The notes: a model not told the origin generated them from the letters alone. A stretch of DNA of 64,000 nucleotides from Pseudobutyrivibrio sp. OR37 (GCF_900113655.1 NZ_FOQF01000014.1:18476-82475); one strand, 5' to 3'. Shown: positions 27,977 to 36,483, numbered from the stretch's first letter. Numbers and translations: made by a program.

Positions 27977-28909
27977 ATGGCAAAGAAAAGAATAGTTATC
28001 GCACTTGGACACGACGCACTGGGCACTACAGTGTTGGAGCAGTGGAACGCTACAAAGCGTACAGCTGTGGCAGTTGCAGAGTTTATTAAGCAGGATTATC
28101 AGGTGGTTATCACACACAGTAATGGACCACAGGTTGGTATGATTCATACAGCACTTTCAGAGTTCTATCAGAATCATCCTGATTATACATCAACACCAAT
28201 GTCAGTGTGCTCGGCAATGAGTCAGGGATATATTGGGTACGATTTGCAGCAGGCTATTCGTTCCGAGCTTGTAGGCAGAGGAATTTACAAGCCAGTTTCA
28301 ACTATTCTTACACAGGTTACTGTGGACCCATATGATGAGGCATTCTATAAGCCAACAAAAATAATAGGAAGAGTTATGACAGCTGAGGAAGCTGAGCGTG
28401 AGGAGGCAAAGGGCAATCACACAGTTCAGGTTGAGGGCGGCTATCGCAGAATCGTGGCAGCTCCAAAGCCAATAGAGATTGTTGAGATTGATGCAATCAA
28501 GGCACTTTGCGAGGCAGACCAGGTGGTAATTGCAGCAGGTGGCGGCGGAATCCCAGTGCTTATTCAGGACAACAAGCTCAAGGGTGCTTCGGCCGTAGTT
28601 GAGAAGGATACAGCAGCAGGCTTGCTCGCTTCAGAGCTTGAGGCAGACATGCTTGTAATCCTTACAAGTGTATCAAAGGTATGCAAGAATTTTGGAAAGG
28701 CTGATGAGCAGCCTCTCGATTATATATCAGTAGCTGATGCTAAAAAGATGCTTGAAGCAGGAGAATTTGGTGCAACAGATATGGCTCCAAAGATTCAGGC
28801 TGCCATCGATTATATTGGCGATTCAGCTATTAGAAAGGTTTTAATTACCAAGCTGTCAGATGCAGGAAATGCCGTAGGCGGACAGACTGGTACAATGATA
28901 GGAAAATAA
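27977..28909 (+). CDS. arcC: Carbamate kinase-like enzyme
   Basis: Converts carbamoyl phosphate and ADP to ATP, CO2 and ammonia. The 310-residue length and the segments HSNGPQVGM, STILTQVTVDPYD, PIEIVEIDAI, AAGGGGIPV and EKDTAAGLLA identify the family. ATG at 27977 has AAAGGGAGG upstream. Odd points: the usual N-terminal GGNA loop is GHDALG here, and THGNG is THSNG, so phosphate-binding contacts differ from classical ArcC. No arginine deiminase or ornithine carbamoyltransferase gene is nearby. Instead it stops 1 nt before feoAB, an unexpected partner; it may serve agmatine, purine or allantoin breakdown encoded elsewhere. Confidence 0.85.
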   Translation: MAKKRIVIALGHDALGTTVLEQWNATKRTAVAVAEFIKQDYQVVITHSNGPQVGMIHTALSEFYQNHPDYTSTPMSVCSAMSQGYIGYDLQQAIRSELVGRGIYKPVSTILTQVTVDPYDEAFYKPTKIIGRVMTAEEAEREEAKGNHTVQVEGGYRRIVAAPKPIEIVEIDAIKALCEADQVVIAAGGGGIPVLIQDNKLKGASAVVEKDTAAGLLASELEADMLVILTSVSKVCKNFGKADEQPLDYISVADAKKMLEAGEFGATDMAPKIQAAIDYIGDSAIRKVLITKLSDAGNAVGGQTGTMIGK

Positions 28910-28910
28910 T

Positions 28911-31262
28911 ATGACAATCAGAGATTTACAGATTGGACAAACAGCTAGAATAGATGCTGTCGGGGGCGAGGGCGCCCTCAGACAGCATTTCTTAGATATG
29001 GGAGTTATTCCAGGCGTGGAGGTTACGCTTGTGAGACTTGCCCCAATGGGAGATCCAATGGAGCTTAGAATCCACGGATATGAGCTTACCCTGAGACTAG
29101 CCGATGCAGAAAAAATCGATGCAACACTATTGGAGAACCTCAAGGACGAAGAGGCACCAGTGGAGGCAAACAAGCATGATATCGCTCACCCTGGTCTTGG
29201 TGAGGAAGGCAAATATCATCTTAAGGGTGATGGTGAGCCTCTGCCCAAGGGAACACAGCTTACATTTGCTCTTGTAGGTAATCAGAACTGCGGTAAGACT
29301 ACTCTTTTCAATCAGCTTACTGGTTCTAATCAGCATGTGGGAAACTTCCCTGGCGTTACAGTAGATAGAAAAGATGGTGCCATCCGAGGCAAGGATAATA
29401 CCTGCATCACAGATTTGCCAGGAATCTATTCCATGTCCCCATATTCCAATGAGGAGCTTGTCAGCAGAGATTTTGTTTTACACGAAAAGCCAAAGGCTAT
29501 CATCAACATTGTCGATGCCACAAATATAGAGCGAAATCTGTATCTTACTATGCAGCTGTTAGAGCTTAACATCCCTATGGTTGTTGCTCTTAATATGATG
29601 GACGAGCTTAGAGGTAACGGTGGTTCAGTAGATATCAACCGAATGGAAAAAATGCTGGGTGTTCCAGTAGTTCCTATTTCGGCAGCTAAAAATGAAGGTA
29701 TCGACGAGCTTGTAGCTCACGCAATGCACGTGGCTCAGTATCAGGAAAGACCACAGGTAGATGATTTCTGCGACGAGAACGATAACGGTGGTGCAGTTCA
29801 CAGATGCATCCACGGTGTTATTCATCTGATGGAGGACCATGCAAAGCGTGCTGATATCCCAGTTAGATTTGCAGCCAGCAAGGCCATTGAAAATGACGCG
29901 CAGATTATTAAGAAGCTAGATTTAGATGAAAACGAAATCGAGACCTTAGAGCACATCACAAAGCAGATGGAAAAGGAAAGAGGTCTTGATAGAAGTGCTG
30001 CCATGGCAGATATGCGTTTCGCATTTATAGATAAGGTTTGCAAGGAATGTGTTATCAAGCCAAAGGAAAGCAAGGAGCACATCCGCAGTCAGCGTATCGA
30101 CAAATGGCTGACAGGAAAGTACACAGCTATTCCTATTTTCATCTGCGTAATGGCAATGGTGTTCTTCCTTACATTTAACGTTATCGGCGCATGGCTTCAG
30201 GGCTTGCTTGAAGAAGGGATAGCATTCCTTACAGATATTACAGACAAGGCTCTTACTATGGCAAACGTAAATGTTACCGTACATGAGCTGATTATAGGCG
30301 GTATTTTTGAAGGTGTCGGAGGAGTTCTTAGCTTCCTTCCAATCATCATCACTATGTTCTTCTTCCTATCTATATTGGAGGACAGCGGTTATATCGCCAG
30401 AGTTGCATTTTTCATGGATAAGATGCTTAGAAGAATCGGTCTTTCAGGCCGAAGCATCGTGCCACTTTTGATTGGATTTGGATGTACAGTTCCAGCGGTA
30501 ATGTCTACACGTACATTGCCTAGTGACAGGGACCGTAAGATGACAATTCTTCTTACACCATTTATGAGCTGTACTGCAAAGCTTCCAATATACACATTCT
30601 TCGTAGCAGCATTCTTCCCTGAGAATGGATGGCTTGTAATCACTGTGTTGTATTTCCTTGGAATATTCCTTGGAGTGCTTGCAGCTCTTTTCTTTAAAAA
30701 GGTTAGATTCAAGGGTGAGGCTGTTCCATTTGTTATGGAGCTTCCAAACTACAGATTGCCTAGCGCAAGAAACGTAATTCAGCTTCTTTGGGAAAAGGCA
30801 AAGGATTTCTTACAACGAGCATTTACGGTCATCTTCCTTGCAACAGTTATTGTATGGGTATTACAGAGCTTTGATACTCATCTTAATCTGGTGGCAGACC
30901 AGAAGGATAGCATCCTTGCGTTGATAGCAGGTGGACTTGCTCCATTGTTTACACCAATCGGTTTGGGAGATTGGAGAATCTGTACATCACTTATTTCAGG
31001 ATTCATGGCAAAGGAAAGCGTGGTATCCGTGCTAGAGGTATTGTTTGGTACTACAGGAGTTGCAGCAGCTATGTCAAGCCTTACAGCATTTTGCTTGCTG
31101 GTATTCTCATTGCTATACACACCATGTGTGGCAGCCATTGCATCTATCAAAAGAGAGATGGGTGGTAAATGGGCTGTTTGCGTAGTGATTTGGCAGTGTG
31201 CAATTGCATGGATATGTGCATTTATAGTACATACAATTGGAATGCTGATTGGCATGGTATAA
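28911..31262 (+). CDS. feoB: Fused FeoA-FeoB ferrous iron transporter
   Basis: Takes up Fe(II) through the membrane, driven or gated by a GTPase domain. The 783-residue protein has a FeoA (SH3-like) domain at 1-76. The G domain follows, with G1 GNQNCGKTT near residue 122, G3 DLPG, and NMMD as the G4 site. The membrane part carries two Gate repeats with the metal-binding GCTVPAVMSTRTL after LSGRS and CPALKL-like MSCTAKLPIY in the second half. It follows the carbamate kinase stop by 1 nt. A second, separate Feo operon lies immediately downstream. Confidence 0.93.
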   Translation: MTIRDLQIGQTARIDAVGGEGALRQHFLDMGVIPGVEVTLVRLAPMGDPMELRIHGYELTLRLADAEKIDATLLENLKDEEAPVEANKHDIAHPGLGEEGKYHLKGDGEPLPKGTQLTFALVGNQNCGKTTLFNQLTGSNQHVGNFPGVTVDRKDGAIRGKDNTCITDLPGIYSMSPYSNEELVSRDFVLHEKPKAIINIVDATNIERNLYLTMQLLELNIPMVVALNMMDELRGNGGSVDINRMEKMLGVPVVPISAAKNEGIDELVAHAMHVAQYQERPQVDDFCDENDNGGAVHRCIHGVIHLMEDHAKRADIPVRFAASKAIENDAQIIKKLDLDENEIETLEHITKQMEKERGLDRSAAMADMRFAFIDKVCKECVIKPKESKEHIRSQRIDKWLTGKYTAIPIFICVMAMVFFLTFNVIGAWLQGLLEEGIAFLTDITDKALTMANVNVTVHELIIGGIFEGVGGVLSFLPIIITMFFFLSILEDSGYIARVAFFMDKMLRRIGLSGRSIVPLLIGFGCTVPAVMSTRTLPSDRDRKMTILLTPFMSCTAKLPIYTFFVAAFFPENGWLVITVLYFLGIFLGVLAALFFKKVRFKGEAVPFVMELPNYRLPSARNVIQLLWEKAKDFLQRAFTVIFLATVIVWVLQSFDTHLNLVADQKDSILALIAGGLAPLFTPIGLGDWRICTSLISGFMAKESVVSVLEVLFGTTGVAAAMSSLTAFCLLVFSLLYTPCVAAIASIKREMGGKWAVCVVIWQCAIAWICAFIVHTIGMLIGMV

Positions 31263-31282
31263 CAACGATTTTGAAATTTTGT

Positions 31283-31311
31283 AGAGTTCCGCAAAGCGGG
31301 ACTCTTTTTTT
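31283..31311 (+). terminator. Terminator after feoAB
   Basis: AGAGTTCCGC/GCGGGACTCT stem with one T-G pair and AAA loop, followed by TTTTTTT. Confidence 0.92.
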
Positions 31312-31344
31312 AATTATTATTTACGAGAAACTTGGGTTAGAGGC

Positions 31345-31373
31345 TTGAAACTAAAGTAAGTTTGTGATAAATT
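31345..31373 (+). promoter_or_regulatory. Promoter of the second feo operon
   Basis: TTGAAA, 17 nt, TAAATT. The 5' leader of about 110 nt holds a small hairpin (CGTTAG/CTAACG at 31381-31398). AACTAAAGT at 31349-31357, overlapping the -35 region, is an exact inverted repeat of ACTTTAGTT at 31416-31424. That spacing could be an operator pair for a metal-responsive repressor, but neither half matches a Fur or DtxR box convincingly. Confidence 0.5.
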
Positions 31374-31489
31374 ATACGTGCGTTAGAAGATACTAACGAT
31401 TATTAATAGTGTCAAACTTTAGTTGGATACAATTGATTTTCGTAATAGTCATCTAACAGAAGGTTAAATAAATATTAAGGAAGTAATAT

Positions 31490-31702
31490 ATGATGCCATT
31501 AGTAGTAGCGCCAACAGGCGAAGAACAAATGATTAAACGAATTGGTGGAAATGAGGATGTTAAACGACATCTTCAGGAGCTTGGCTTTGTGCCAGGCGGA
31601 CACGTTACAGTTGTAAACGAAATAGGTGGAAACCTAATCGTAAATGTAAAGGAGTCAAGAGTGGCTGTAGATAAGCAGCTGGCTCAGAAGATATATGTAT
31701 AA
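31490..31702 (+). CDS. feoA: FeoA-family protein
   Basis: A 70-residue single SH3-like domain that would bind the cytosolic part of FeoB and tune iron uptake. It shows the family pattern IKRIGGNEDVKRHLQELGFVPGG and a C-terminal LAQKIYV strand. AAGGAAG lies 6 nt before the ATG; a second ATG follows directly. It is the first gene of the operon and is more divergent from the next FeoA than expected for a recent duplicate. Confidence 0.88.
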   Translation: MMPLVVAPTGEEQMIKRIGGNEDVKRHLQELGFVPGGHVTVVNEIGGNLIVNVKESRVAVDKQLAQKIYV

Positions 31703-31714
31703 AAGGAGAGAAAG

Positions 31715-31936
31715 ATGAGAACATTAAAGGATGTTAATATTGGCGAGACAGTCAATGTTACAAAGCTTAACGGTGAAGGCGCAGTAAAGCGTAGAATCAT
31801 GGATATGGGAATTACAAAAGGTGTAGAGATTTACGTTAGAAAAATCGCTCCTCTTGGAGATCCAGTAGAGATTACAGTTAGAGGCTATGAGCTATCAGTT
31901 CGCAAGGCTGATGCTGAAATGATAGTAGTAGAATAA
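31715..31936 (+). CDS. feoA: FeoA-family protein, second copy
   Basis: A 73-residue FeoA domain (TKLNGEGAVKRRIMDMGI, GDPVEITVRGYELSVRKADAE). It resembles the N-terminal domain of the fused FeoAB at 28911 more than its neighbour at 31490. AAAGGAGAG precedes the ATG. Having two FeoA proteins before one FeoB is common in clostridia; one may act as a regulator. The gap to feoB is 15 nt. Confidence 0.92.
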   Translation: MRTLKDVNIGETVNVTKLNGEGAVKRRIMDMGITKGVEIYVRKIAPLGDPVEITVRGYELSVRKADAEMIVVE

Positions 31937-31951
31937 AAGGAGGAGAATAAA

Positions 31952-34327
31952 GTGGGAATTCGTATTGCACTAGCAGGTAACCCAAATTGCGGTAAAACAA
32001 CATTGTTCAATGCTCTCACAGGTTCTAACCAGTTTGTAGGTAACTGGCCAGGTGTTACTGTAGAGTACAAAGAAGGAAAATACAAAGGTGATAAGGAAGT
32101 AACAATCGTTGACCTTCCTGGTATCTATTCACTTTCACCATATACATTAGAGGAGGTTGTATCACGTAACTATCTTATCGATGAGAAGCCAGATGCAATC
32201 ATCAATGTAATCGATGGTACAAACCTTGAGAGAAACCTTTATCTTACAACACAGGTAGTAGAGCTTGGTATTCCAGTAGTTATCGCTATCAACATGATGG
32301 ATGTTGTAGAAAAGAACGGTGACAAGATTAACGCTAACAAGCTTTCAGAAGAAATCGGCGTTCCAGTAATTCAGATTTCAGCTCTTAAGAACAGAGGTCT
32401 TAAGGAAATCGTTGAGGCTGCAGTGAAGGCTGGCAAGGAAGCAAAGCCACAGTCACCTAAGCATAGATTTGATGGTTCTGTAGAGCATGCACTTGCTCAC
32501 ATCGAGGAGCTTTGCTTACACAACATCGATGATGAAAATCTTCAGAGATGGTATTCAATCAAGCTTTTCGAGCGTGACTCAAAGATTCAGGAGAAGCTTG
32601 GTCTTTCAGCAGATGTTATTGCACATATCGAAAATGACATTGCATCTTGCGAGAAGGAAATGGATGATGATTCAGAATCAATCATCACAGGCGAGAGATA
32701 CAATTACATCGGCACAATCATTGGAGCTTGCGTAAAGAAAGCGGCAAAGGGAATGACAACATCTGATAAGATTGATCAGGTTGTTACAAACAGATTCCTT
32801 GCACTTCCAATCTTTGCAGTAGTTATGTTCCTTGTATATTTTGTATCAGTTACAACAGTAGGTACATGGGCTACTGACTGGGCAAATGATGGTGTGTTCG
32901 GCGATGGCTGGCACTTATTTGCAATTGGCTCAAAAGCATACAATGAAGCTGCAGAAGAGTTTACAGCAAATCAGCTTATCGTAGATGGATATGATTTATA
33001 TGTAGAAGAAAACGGCGCAGAGCCTACAGGTGATTTTGAGTATCCTGTAGAGGATGAGGAAACAGCAGCCGTTGAATCTGAGACAGCTACACTTGATGAT
33101 TATGCAGCAGCTGCAGCTTATGTAGAGGCTAATGAAGAGCCAGATCCAGCAAACTATGGCGTATGGATTCCTGGTATTCCAGTATTCATCGAGGCTGGAC
33201 TTGATGCAATTAATTGTAACGATGTGGTTAAGGGACTTATCCTTGATGGTATCGTAGCAGGTGTTGGTGCGGTTCTTGGTTTCGTTCCACAGATGCTTGT
33301 ACTTTTCATCTTCCTTGCGTTCCTTGAGGCTTGCGGTTACATGGCACGTGTTGCCTTCATCATGGACCGTATCTTCAGAAAGTTTGGTCTTTCAGGTAAG
33401 TCATTCATTCCAATGCTTATCGGTACAGGTTGTGGTGTTCCTGGTATCATGGCATCACGTACTATCGAAAATGATAGAGACCGAAAGATGACAATCATGA
33501 CAACAACATTCATTCCATGTGGAGCTAAGCTTCCATTCATCGCAATGGTAGCAGGCGCTATCTTCGGTGGAGCAGCTTGGGTTGCACCAACAGCTTACTT
33601 CCTTGGAATTTTTTCAATCATCGTATCAGGTATTATGCTTAAGAAGACAAAGCTCTTCGCAGGCGACCCAGCACCATTCGTTATGGAGCTTCCAGCATAC
33701 CACTGGCCAACAGTAGGTAACGTACTCCGCAGCATGTGGGAGCGTGGCTGGTCTTTCATCAAGAAAGCTGGTACAATCATTTTACTTTCAACAATCATAG
33801 TTTGGTTCTGCACATTCTTCGGTGTTGTTGATGGAGCATTTACAATGCTTGAGGAAGACCAGATTGATCATTCTATCCTTGCTACACTTGGTAGATGTCT
33901 TGCATGGATCTTCATTCCACTTGGATTTGGTGATTGGGAGGCAACAGTTGCTTCAATCACAGGTCTTGTTGCTAAGGAAAACATCGTTGGTACACTTGCT
34001 ATTATCTACGGTGCTTCTGGTGATGTTTACGAGACAATGCGTGCAGCATTTACAGATGCATCTGGTATGGCATTCCTCGCATTCAACCTTCTTTGCGCTC
34101 CTTGCTTCGCAGCTATGGGTGCAATCAAGCGTGAGATGAACAACACAAAGTGGTTCTGGACAGCTATCGGATATCAGTGTGGCTTCGCATGGGTAATCGG
34201 CCTTATCATCTACCAGGTAGGTAAGGTATTCACAGGCGAAGGATTCACATTCGGAACAATCTTCGGACTCGCAGCCATCTGCTGCCTTATCTACGGATTA
34301 TTCCGCAAAGACAAGTACAATAAGTAG
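31952..34327 (+). CDS. feoB: Ferrous iron transporter FeoB, second system
   Basis: A 791-residue GTPase-coupled Fe(II) permease starting at GTG behind AAAGGAGGAG. G1 is GNPNCGKTT at residues 9-17, with DLPG and NMMD following. The helical spacer and membrane domain carry LSGKSFIPMLIGTGCGVPG and the second-half FIPCGAKLPFIA. Unlike the fused FeoB, it has an acidic insert of about 100 residues (32935-33180) right after the first membrane helix, probably outside the cell. Codons are of the highly expressed type. Two FeoB types with different Gate cysteines (GCT versus GCG) may have different metal preference or redox range; that is inference. Confidence 0.94.
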   Translation: MGIRIALAGNPNCGKTTLFNALTGSNQFVGNWPGVTVEYKEGKYKGDKEVTIVDLPGIYSLSPYTLEEVVSRNYLIDEKPDAIINVIDGTNLERNLYLTTQVVELGIPVVIAINMMDVVEKNGDKINANKLSEEIGVPVIQISALKNRGLKEIVEAAVKAGKEAKPQSPKHRFDGSVEHALAHIEELCLHNIDDENLQRWYSIKLFERDSKIQEKLGLSADVIAHIENDIASCEKEMDDDSESIITGERYNYIGTIIGACVKKAAKGMTTSDKIDQVVTNRFLALPIFAVVMFLVYFVSVTTVGTWATDWANDGVFGDGWHLFAIGSKAYNEAAEEFTANQLIVDGYDLYVEENGAEPTGDFEYPVEDEETAAVESETATLDDYAAAAAYVEANEEPDPANYGVWIPGIPVFIEAGLDAINCNDVVKGLILDGIVAGVGAVLGFVPQMLVLFIFLAFLEACGYMARVAFIMDRIFRKFGLSGKSFIPMLIGTGCGVPGIMASRTIENDRDRKMTIMTTTFIPCGAKLPFIAMVAGAIFGGAAWVAPTAYFLGIFSIIVSGIMLKKTKLFAGDPAPFVMELPAYHWPTVGNVLRSMWERGWSFIKKAGTIILLSTIIVWFCTFFGVVDGAFTMLEEDQIDHSILATLGRCLAWIFIPLGFGDWEATVASITGLVAKENIVGTLAIIYGASGDVYETMRAAFTDASGMAFLAFNLLCAPCFAAMGAIKREMNNTKWFWTAIGYQCGFAWVIGLIIYQVGKVFTGEGFTFGTIFGLAAICCLIYGLFRKDKYNK

Positions 34328-34334
34328 TTTTTAA

Positions 34335-34380
34335 GCCTTCCCCCCTTGGGGGAAGGTGTCAGCGCAGCTGACGGATGAGG
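34335..34380 (+). repeat. Two-hairpin intergenic repeat, copy 3
   Basis: CCTTCCCCC/GGGGGAAGG hairpin, then GTCAGC-GCA-GCTGAC hairpin, then GGATGAGG. It lies between feoB and the small Cys-rich gene, whose ATG is 8 nt after GAGGG, so the repeat provides the only visible ribosome binding site. Confidence 0.8.
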
Positions 34381-34389
34381 GTAATAATC

Positions 34390-34527
34390 ATGGGAACAGC
34401 AATAGTAATTTTAATCCTAATCGCGATAGTGGGCGCAATAATCCGCTCCCTAATAAAAGCACATAAACGTGGCGAACATCCAGCCTGCGGCGGCGACTGC
34501 GGTCACTGCGGCGGTGGATGTCACTAG
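34390..34527 (+). CDS. FeoB-associated Cys-rich membrane protein
   Basis: A 45-residue protein with one N-terminal membrane helix (AIVILILIAIVGAII), a basic stretch, and a C-terminal Cys/His/Gly-rich tail (CGGDCGHCGGGCH). This matches the small FeoB-associated Cys-rich proteins found after feoB in clostridia, thought to aid iron handling, although no mechanism is proven. It belongs to the feo operon and is followed by a terminator. Confidence 0.9.
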   Translation: MGTAIVILILIAIVGAIIRSLIKAHKRGEHPACGGDCGHCGGGCH

Positions 34528-34538
34528 GAAAATATTGC

Positions 34539-34569
34539 CCCTTGGCTTTTCTTAGCCAAGGGACTTTTT
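34539..34569 (+). terminator. Terminator of the second feo operon
   Basis: CCCTTGGCT/AGCCAAGGG stem with 6-nt loop, then ACTTTTT. Confidence 0.9.
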
Positions 34570-34590
34570 GTATGTTTGATGATTATTTGA

Positions 34591-34722
34591 GCAACACATT
34601 AATAATGTCGGCAAGCGCGAGCAAGAGGACCCCATGGAGTTAAGGAGGGACCCTTTAGGGAGGTTCCCTTGACTCCAATGGGAGATGGCTTGCGGGAGCA
34701 TGAGAACCTACGACTGTGTTGC
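34591..34722 (+). ncRNA. Structured RNA element, copy 2 (unrecognised class)
   Basis: Homologous to 4947-5083. The closing helix is GCAACACA (34591-34598) with TGTGTTGC (34715-34722). The middle helix is GCAAG (34621-34625) with CTTGC (34689-34693). The long hairpin is 34631-34645 with 34667-34682, again with one bulged A before ATGGG. An inner CCC/GGG pair caps it. Helix sequences differ from copy 1 but stay paired, while the joining segments are conserved. It starts 22 nt after the feo terminator and ends 32 nt before a GT2 start. Confidence 0.7.
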
Positions 34723-34754
34723 GGACTCTGGTGCTTTTTGGTATCATTTTAAAT

Positions 34755-35843
34755 ATGAGCGATGATATTAAATTTTCCGTGATAATGCCTACTTATGGGG
34801 TGGGCGACTATATTGGTGATGCCTTAGGCTGCCTCTCAATGCAGACCTATGATAACTTTGAAGTAATCATTGTAGATGATTGCTCTCCTGATAAATCAGG
34901 TGAGATTGCATATGGTTTTACGCAGCGAGATGACAGGTTTTACTATGTAAAGCATGACGTAAATAAGGGTGTCTCAGAGGCTCGCAACACAGGTATTGAG
35001 CACGCCACAGGAGATTATATTTTGTTCCTAGATCCAGATGATTTGTACGAGCGAAATCTTCTCAGGGTGTGTGCAGCTGCGCTGGAGCGTAATCCAGTTG
35101 ATATGCTTGTGTATAGCTTTACAGAGGATTATCGTAATTACGAATCAGGAAAAATCGAATATAGAAAATGCATCAGCCTTGAGCAGATGGATTATGATGA
35201 TGATATGGTGAGCACCAGGGATGCTGCCACTATCCACAAGATGGCTATGCAGATGGAAGCAATCACCATGCTGGGCTATCCTTGGAACAAGTGCTATAAG
35301 GCTAGCATCATCAAGGAAAATGGGCTTAAATATCAGCAGATAAAACACGTAGAGGATATTCTGTTTAACTGCGATTTCTTGGACTACACCACATCTCTTA
35401 CTGTGCTTAATGATGTGTTGTACCATTATAGAAATCAGGGGCAGGCTCGCCTTACTGGTGGAGCAATAGATGATTATTTCAAGCTCCAAAAGATAAGGGT
35501 GCAGCGTATTTACGACCAGCAACAGCAGTGGAAGACATGCGATTTTGAGGCTCTTGGAACTCTTTCTAAGGCATATTTTAGAAGCTTCCAATCTGCTATG
35601 GTGCGTCAGCTAGAGCAAGGCATCAAGTGTGATGAGATCCTTAAATGGTGTAATGCTGAATCAGAAACAGAGCTTTATCAGGAGATGAAAAGATATCTTC
35701 CTGACGATTCAAAGACTCTTAAGTTTTTATACAAGCCACTTGCACAGGGCATGTTTGGCACAGCCCTAAAACGTGCCCGCATCATGGAATACACCAAGCA
35801 TCACTTCCCAGGTATATTCAATAGGGCAAAGCAGTTAAGGTAG
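34755..35843 (+). CDS. GT2 glycosyltransferase
   Basis: A 362-residue enzyme with an N-terminal GT2 domain (FSVIMPTYGVGDYI, IVDDCSPDKSG, FLDPDDLY as metal site) and a roughly 130-residue C-terminal helical extension ending in basic residues. The ATG at 34755 aligns with the family's N-terminus. No clear Shine-Dalgarno is present, so initiation may depend on the leader that contains the structured RNA. A TTG at 34716 inside the RNA's closing helix is an unlikely alternative. It stands apart from both polysaccharide loci. Acceptor unknown. Confidence 0.8.
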   Translation: MSDDIKFSVIMPTYGVGDYIGDALGCLSMQTYDNFEVIIVDDCSPDKSGEIAYGFTQRDDRFYYVKHDVNKGVSEARNTGIEHATGDYILFLDPDDLYERNLLRVCAAALERNPVDMLVYSFTEDYRNYESGKIEYRKCISLEQMDYDDDMVSTRDAATIHKMAMQMEAITMLGYPWNKCYKASIIKENGLKYQQIKHVEDILFNCDFLDYTTSLTVLNDVLYHYRNQGQARLTGGAIDDYFKLQKIRVQRIYDQQQQWKTCDFEALGTLSKAYFRSFQSAMVRQLEQGIKCDEILKWCNAESETELYQEMKRYLPDDSKTLKFLYKPLAQGMFGTALKRARIMEYTKHHFPGIFNRAKQLR

Positions 35844-35897
35844 TGGGTCTTTTTTATTTTGATAGTAAGTAGTATTAATAGGAAGAGTGAGCAGTGT

Positions 35898-36245
35898 ATG
35901 GAAAAGCCAGTTTATGAAAAAATCTTTGATATTCTTAGGGCGAAGGGAATGACGCAGAAAGATTTTTCAAAAGCTACAGGTATTCCTGAAAGCACTATAA
36001 GTGATTGGAAAAAGAAAAAGTTCAATCCAGGACTTGATAAAATACCTGTTATTTGTCAGGTGTTGGGCGTATCTTCGGCAGAATTATTAGAAACTGAGAA
36101 TAATTCTGAGACGCAGGACTTTAGATATTATTTGTCAGAGGATGAGAAAGAATTAATAGATAAGTATAGATTGATTAATGATATAGATAAAGAGCATATT
36201 CGTGCATATACAAGGTTTTTATTAAATATGTTTGTTGAAAAATAG
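35898..36245 (+). CDS. XRE-family transcriptional regulator
   Basis: A 115-residue protein with an N-terminal Cro/C1-type helix-turn-helix (residues about 5-60: MTQKDFSKATGIPESTISDWKK) and a C-terminal helical part (DEKELIDKYRLINDIDKEHI) seen in many clostridial and phage-like repressors. The ATG at 35898 is chosen by the domain start; the upstream in-frame extension has no good start. It marks the beginning of the accessory region. Targets unknown; the small protein/GNAT pair downstream is a candidate. Confidence 0.8.
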   Translation: MEKPVYEKIFDILRAKGMTQKDFSKATGIPESTISDWKKKKFNPGLDKIPVICQVLGVSSAELLETENNSETQDFRYYLSEDEKELIDKYRLINDIDKEHIRAYTRFLLNMFVEK

Positions 36246-36249
36246 TAGT

Positions 36250-36281
36250 AACACCTATTGCTGTTTTATGTAGTAGGTGTT
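36250..36281 (+). terminator. Terminator after the XRE gene
   Basis: AACACCTA/TAGGTGTT hairpin with a loop that contains T-rich sequence; the following tract TATATTATTA is weakly T-rich. Confidence 0.6.
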
Positions 36282-36483
36282 ATATTATTAAATACAAATC
36301 CGACATATCGGAGAATACGCATACAATTCGAAGGGCTGACAAGGTTGTGTAGAGCAAGAGATGGCTTGCCATTAGAGCATGCTAGGCTATTTTTATTGCC
36401 TATAACGTGCTATAATTAACATATATTATATGGTTGTGGCAGGCTTTCTACTGACTAATTTTTTTAGAAGGAGGAAAGCGGAA
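36282..36483 (+). other. Intergenic region with hairpins, possible degenerate structured-RNA relic
   Basis: No gene seen. It holds CCGACATATCGG, then GCAAG-6 nt-CTTGC (36354-36369) directly followed by CATTAGAGCATG, similar to GATGGCTTGCGGGAGCATG of the structured RNA copy 2. A further hairpin (36377-36410) pairs GCATG and TAGGC with GCCTA and CGTGC. TATAAT at 36411-36416 could be a -10 for the next gene, but no good -35 is present. Confidence 0.35.

Noticed and set aside
34535..34735. Known metal or SAM riboswitch for the region after feoB
   Set aside because: The conserved blocks do not match riboswitch cores that I know, and the same element precedes two unrelated genes.
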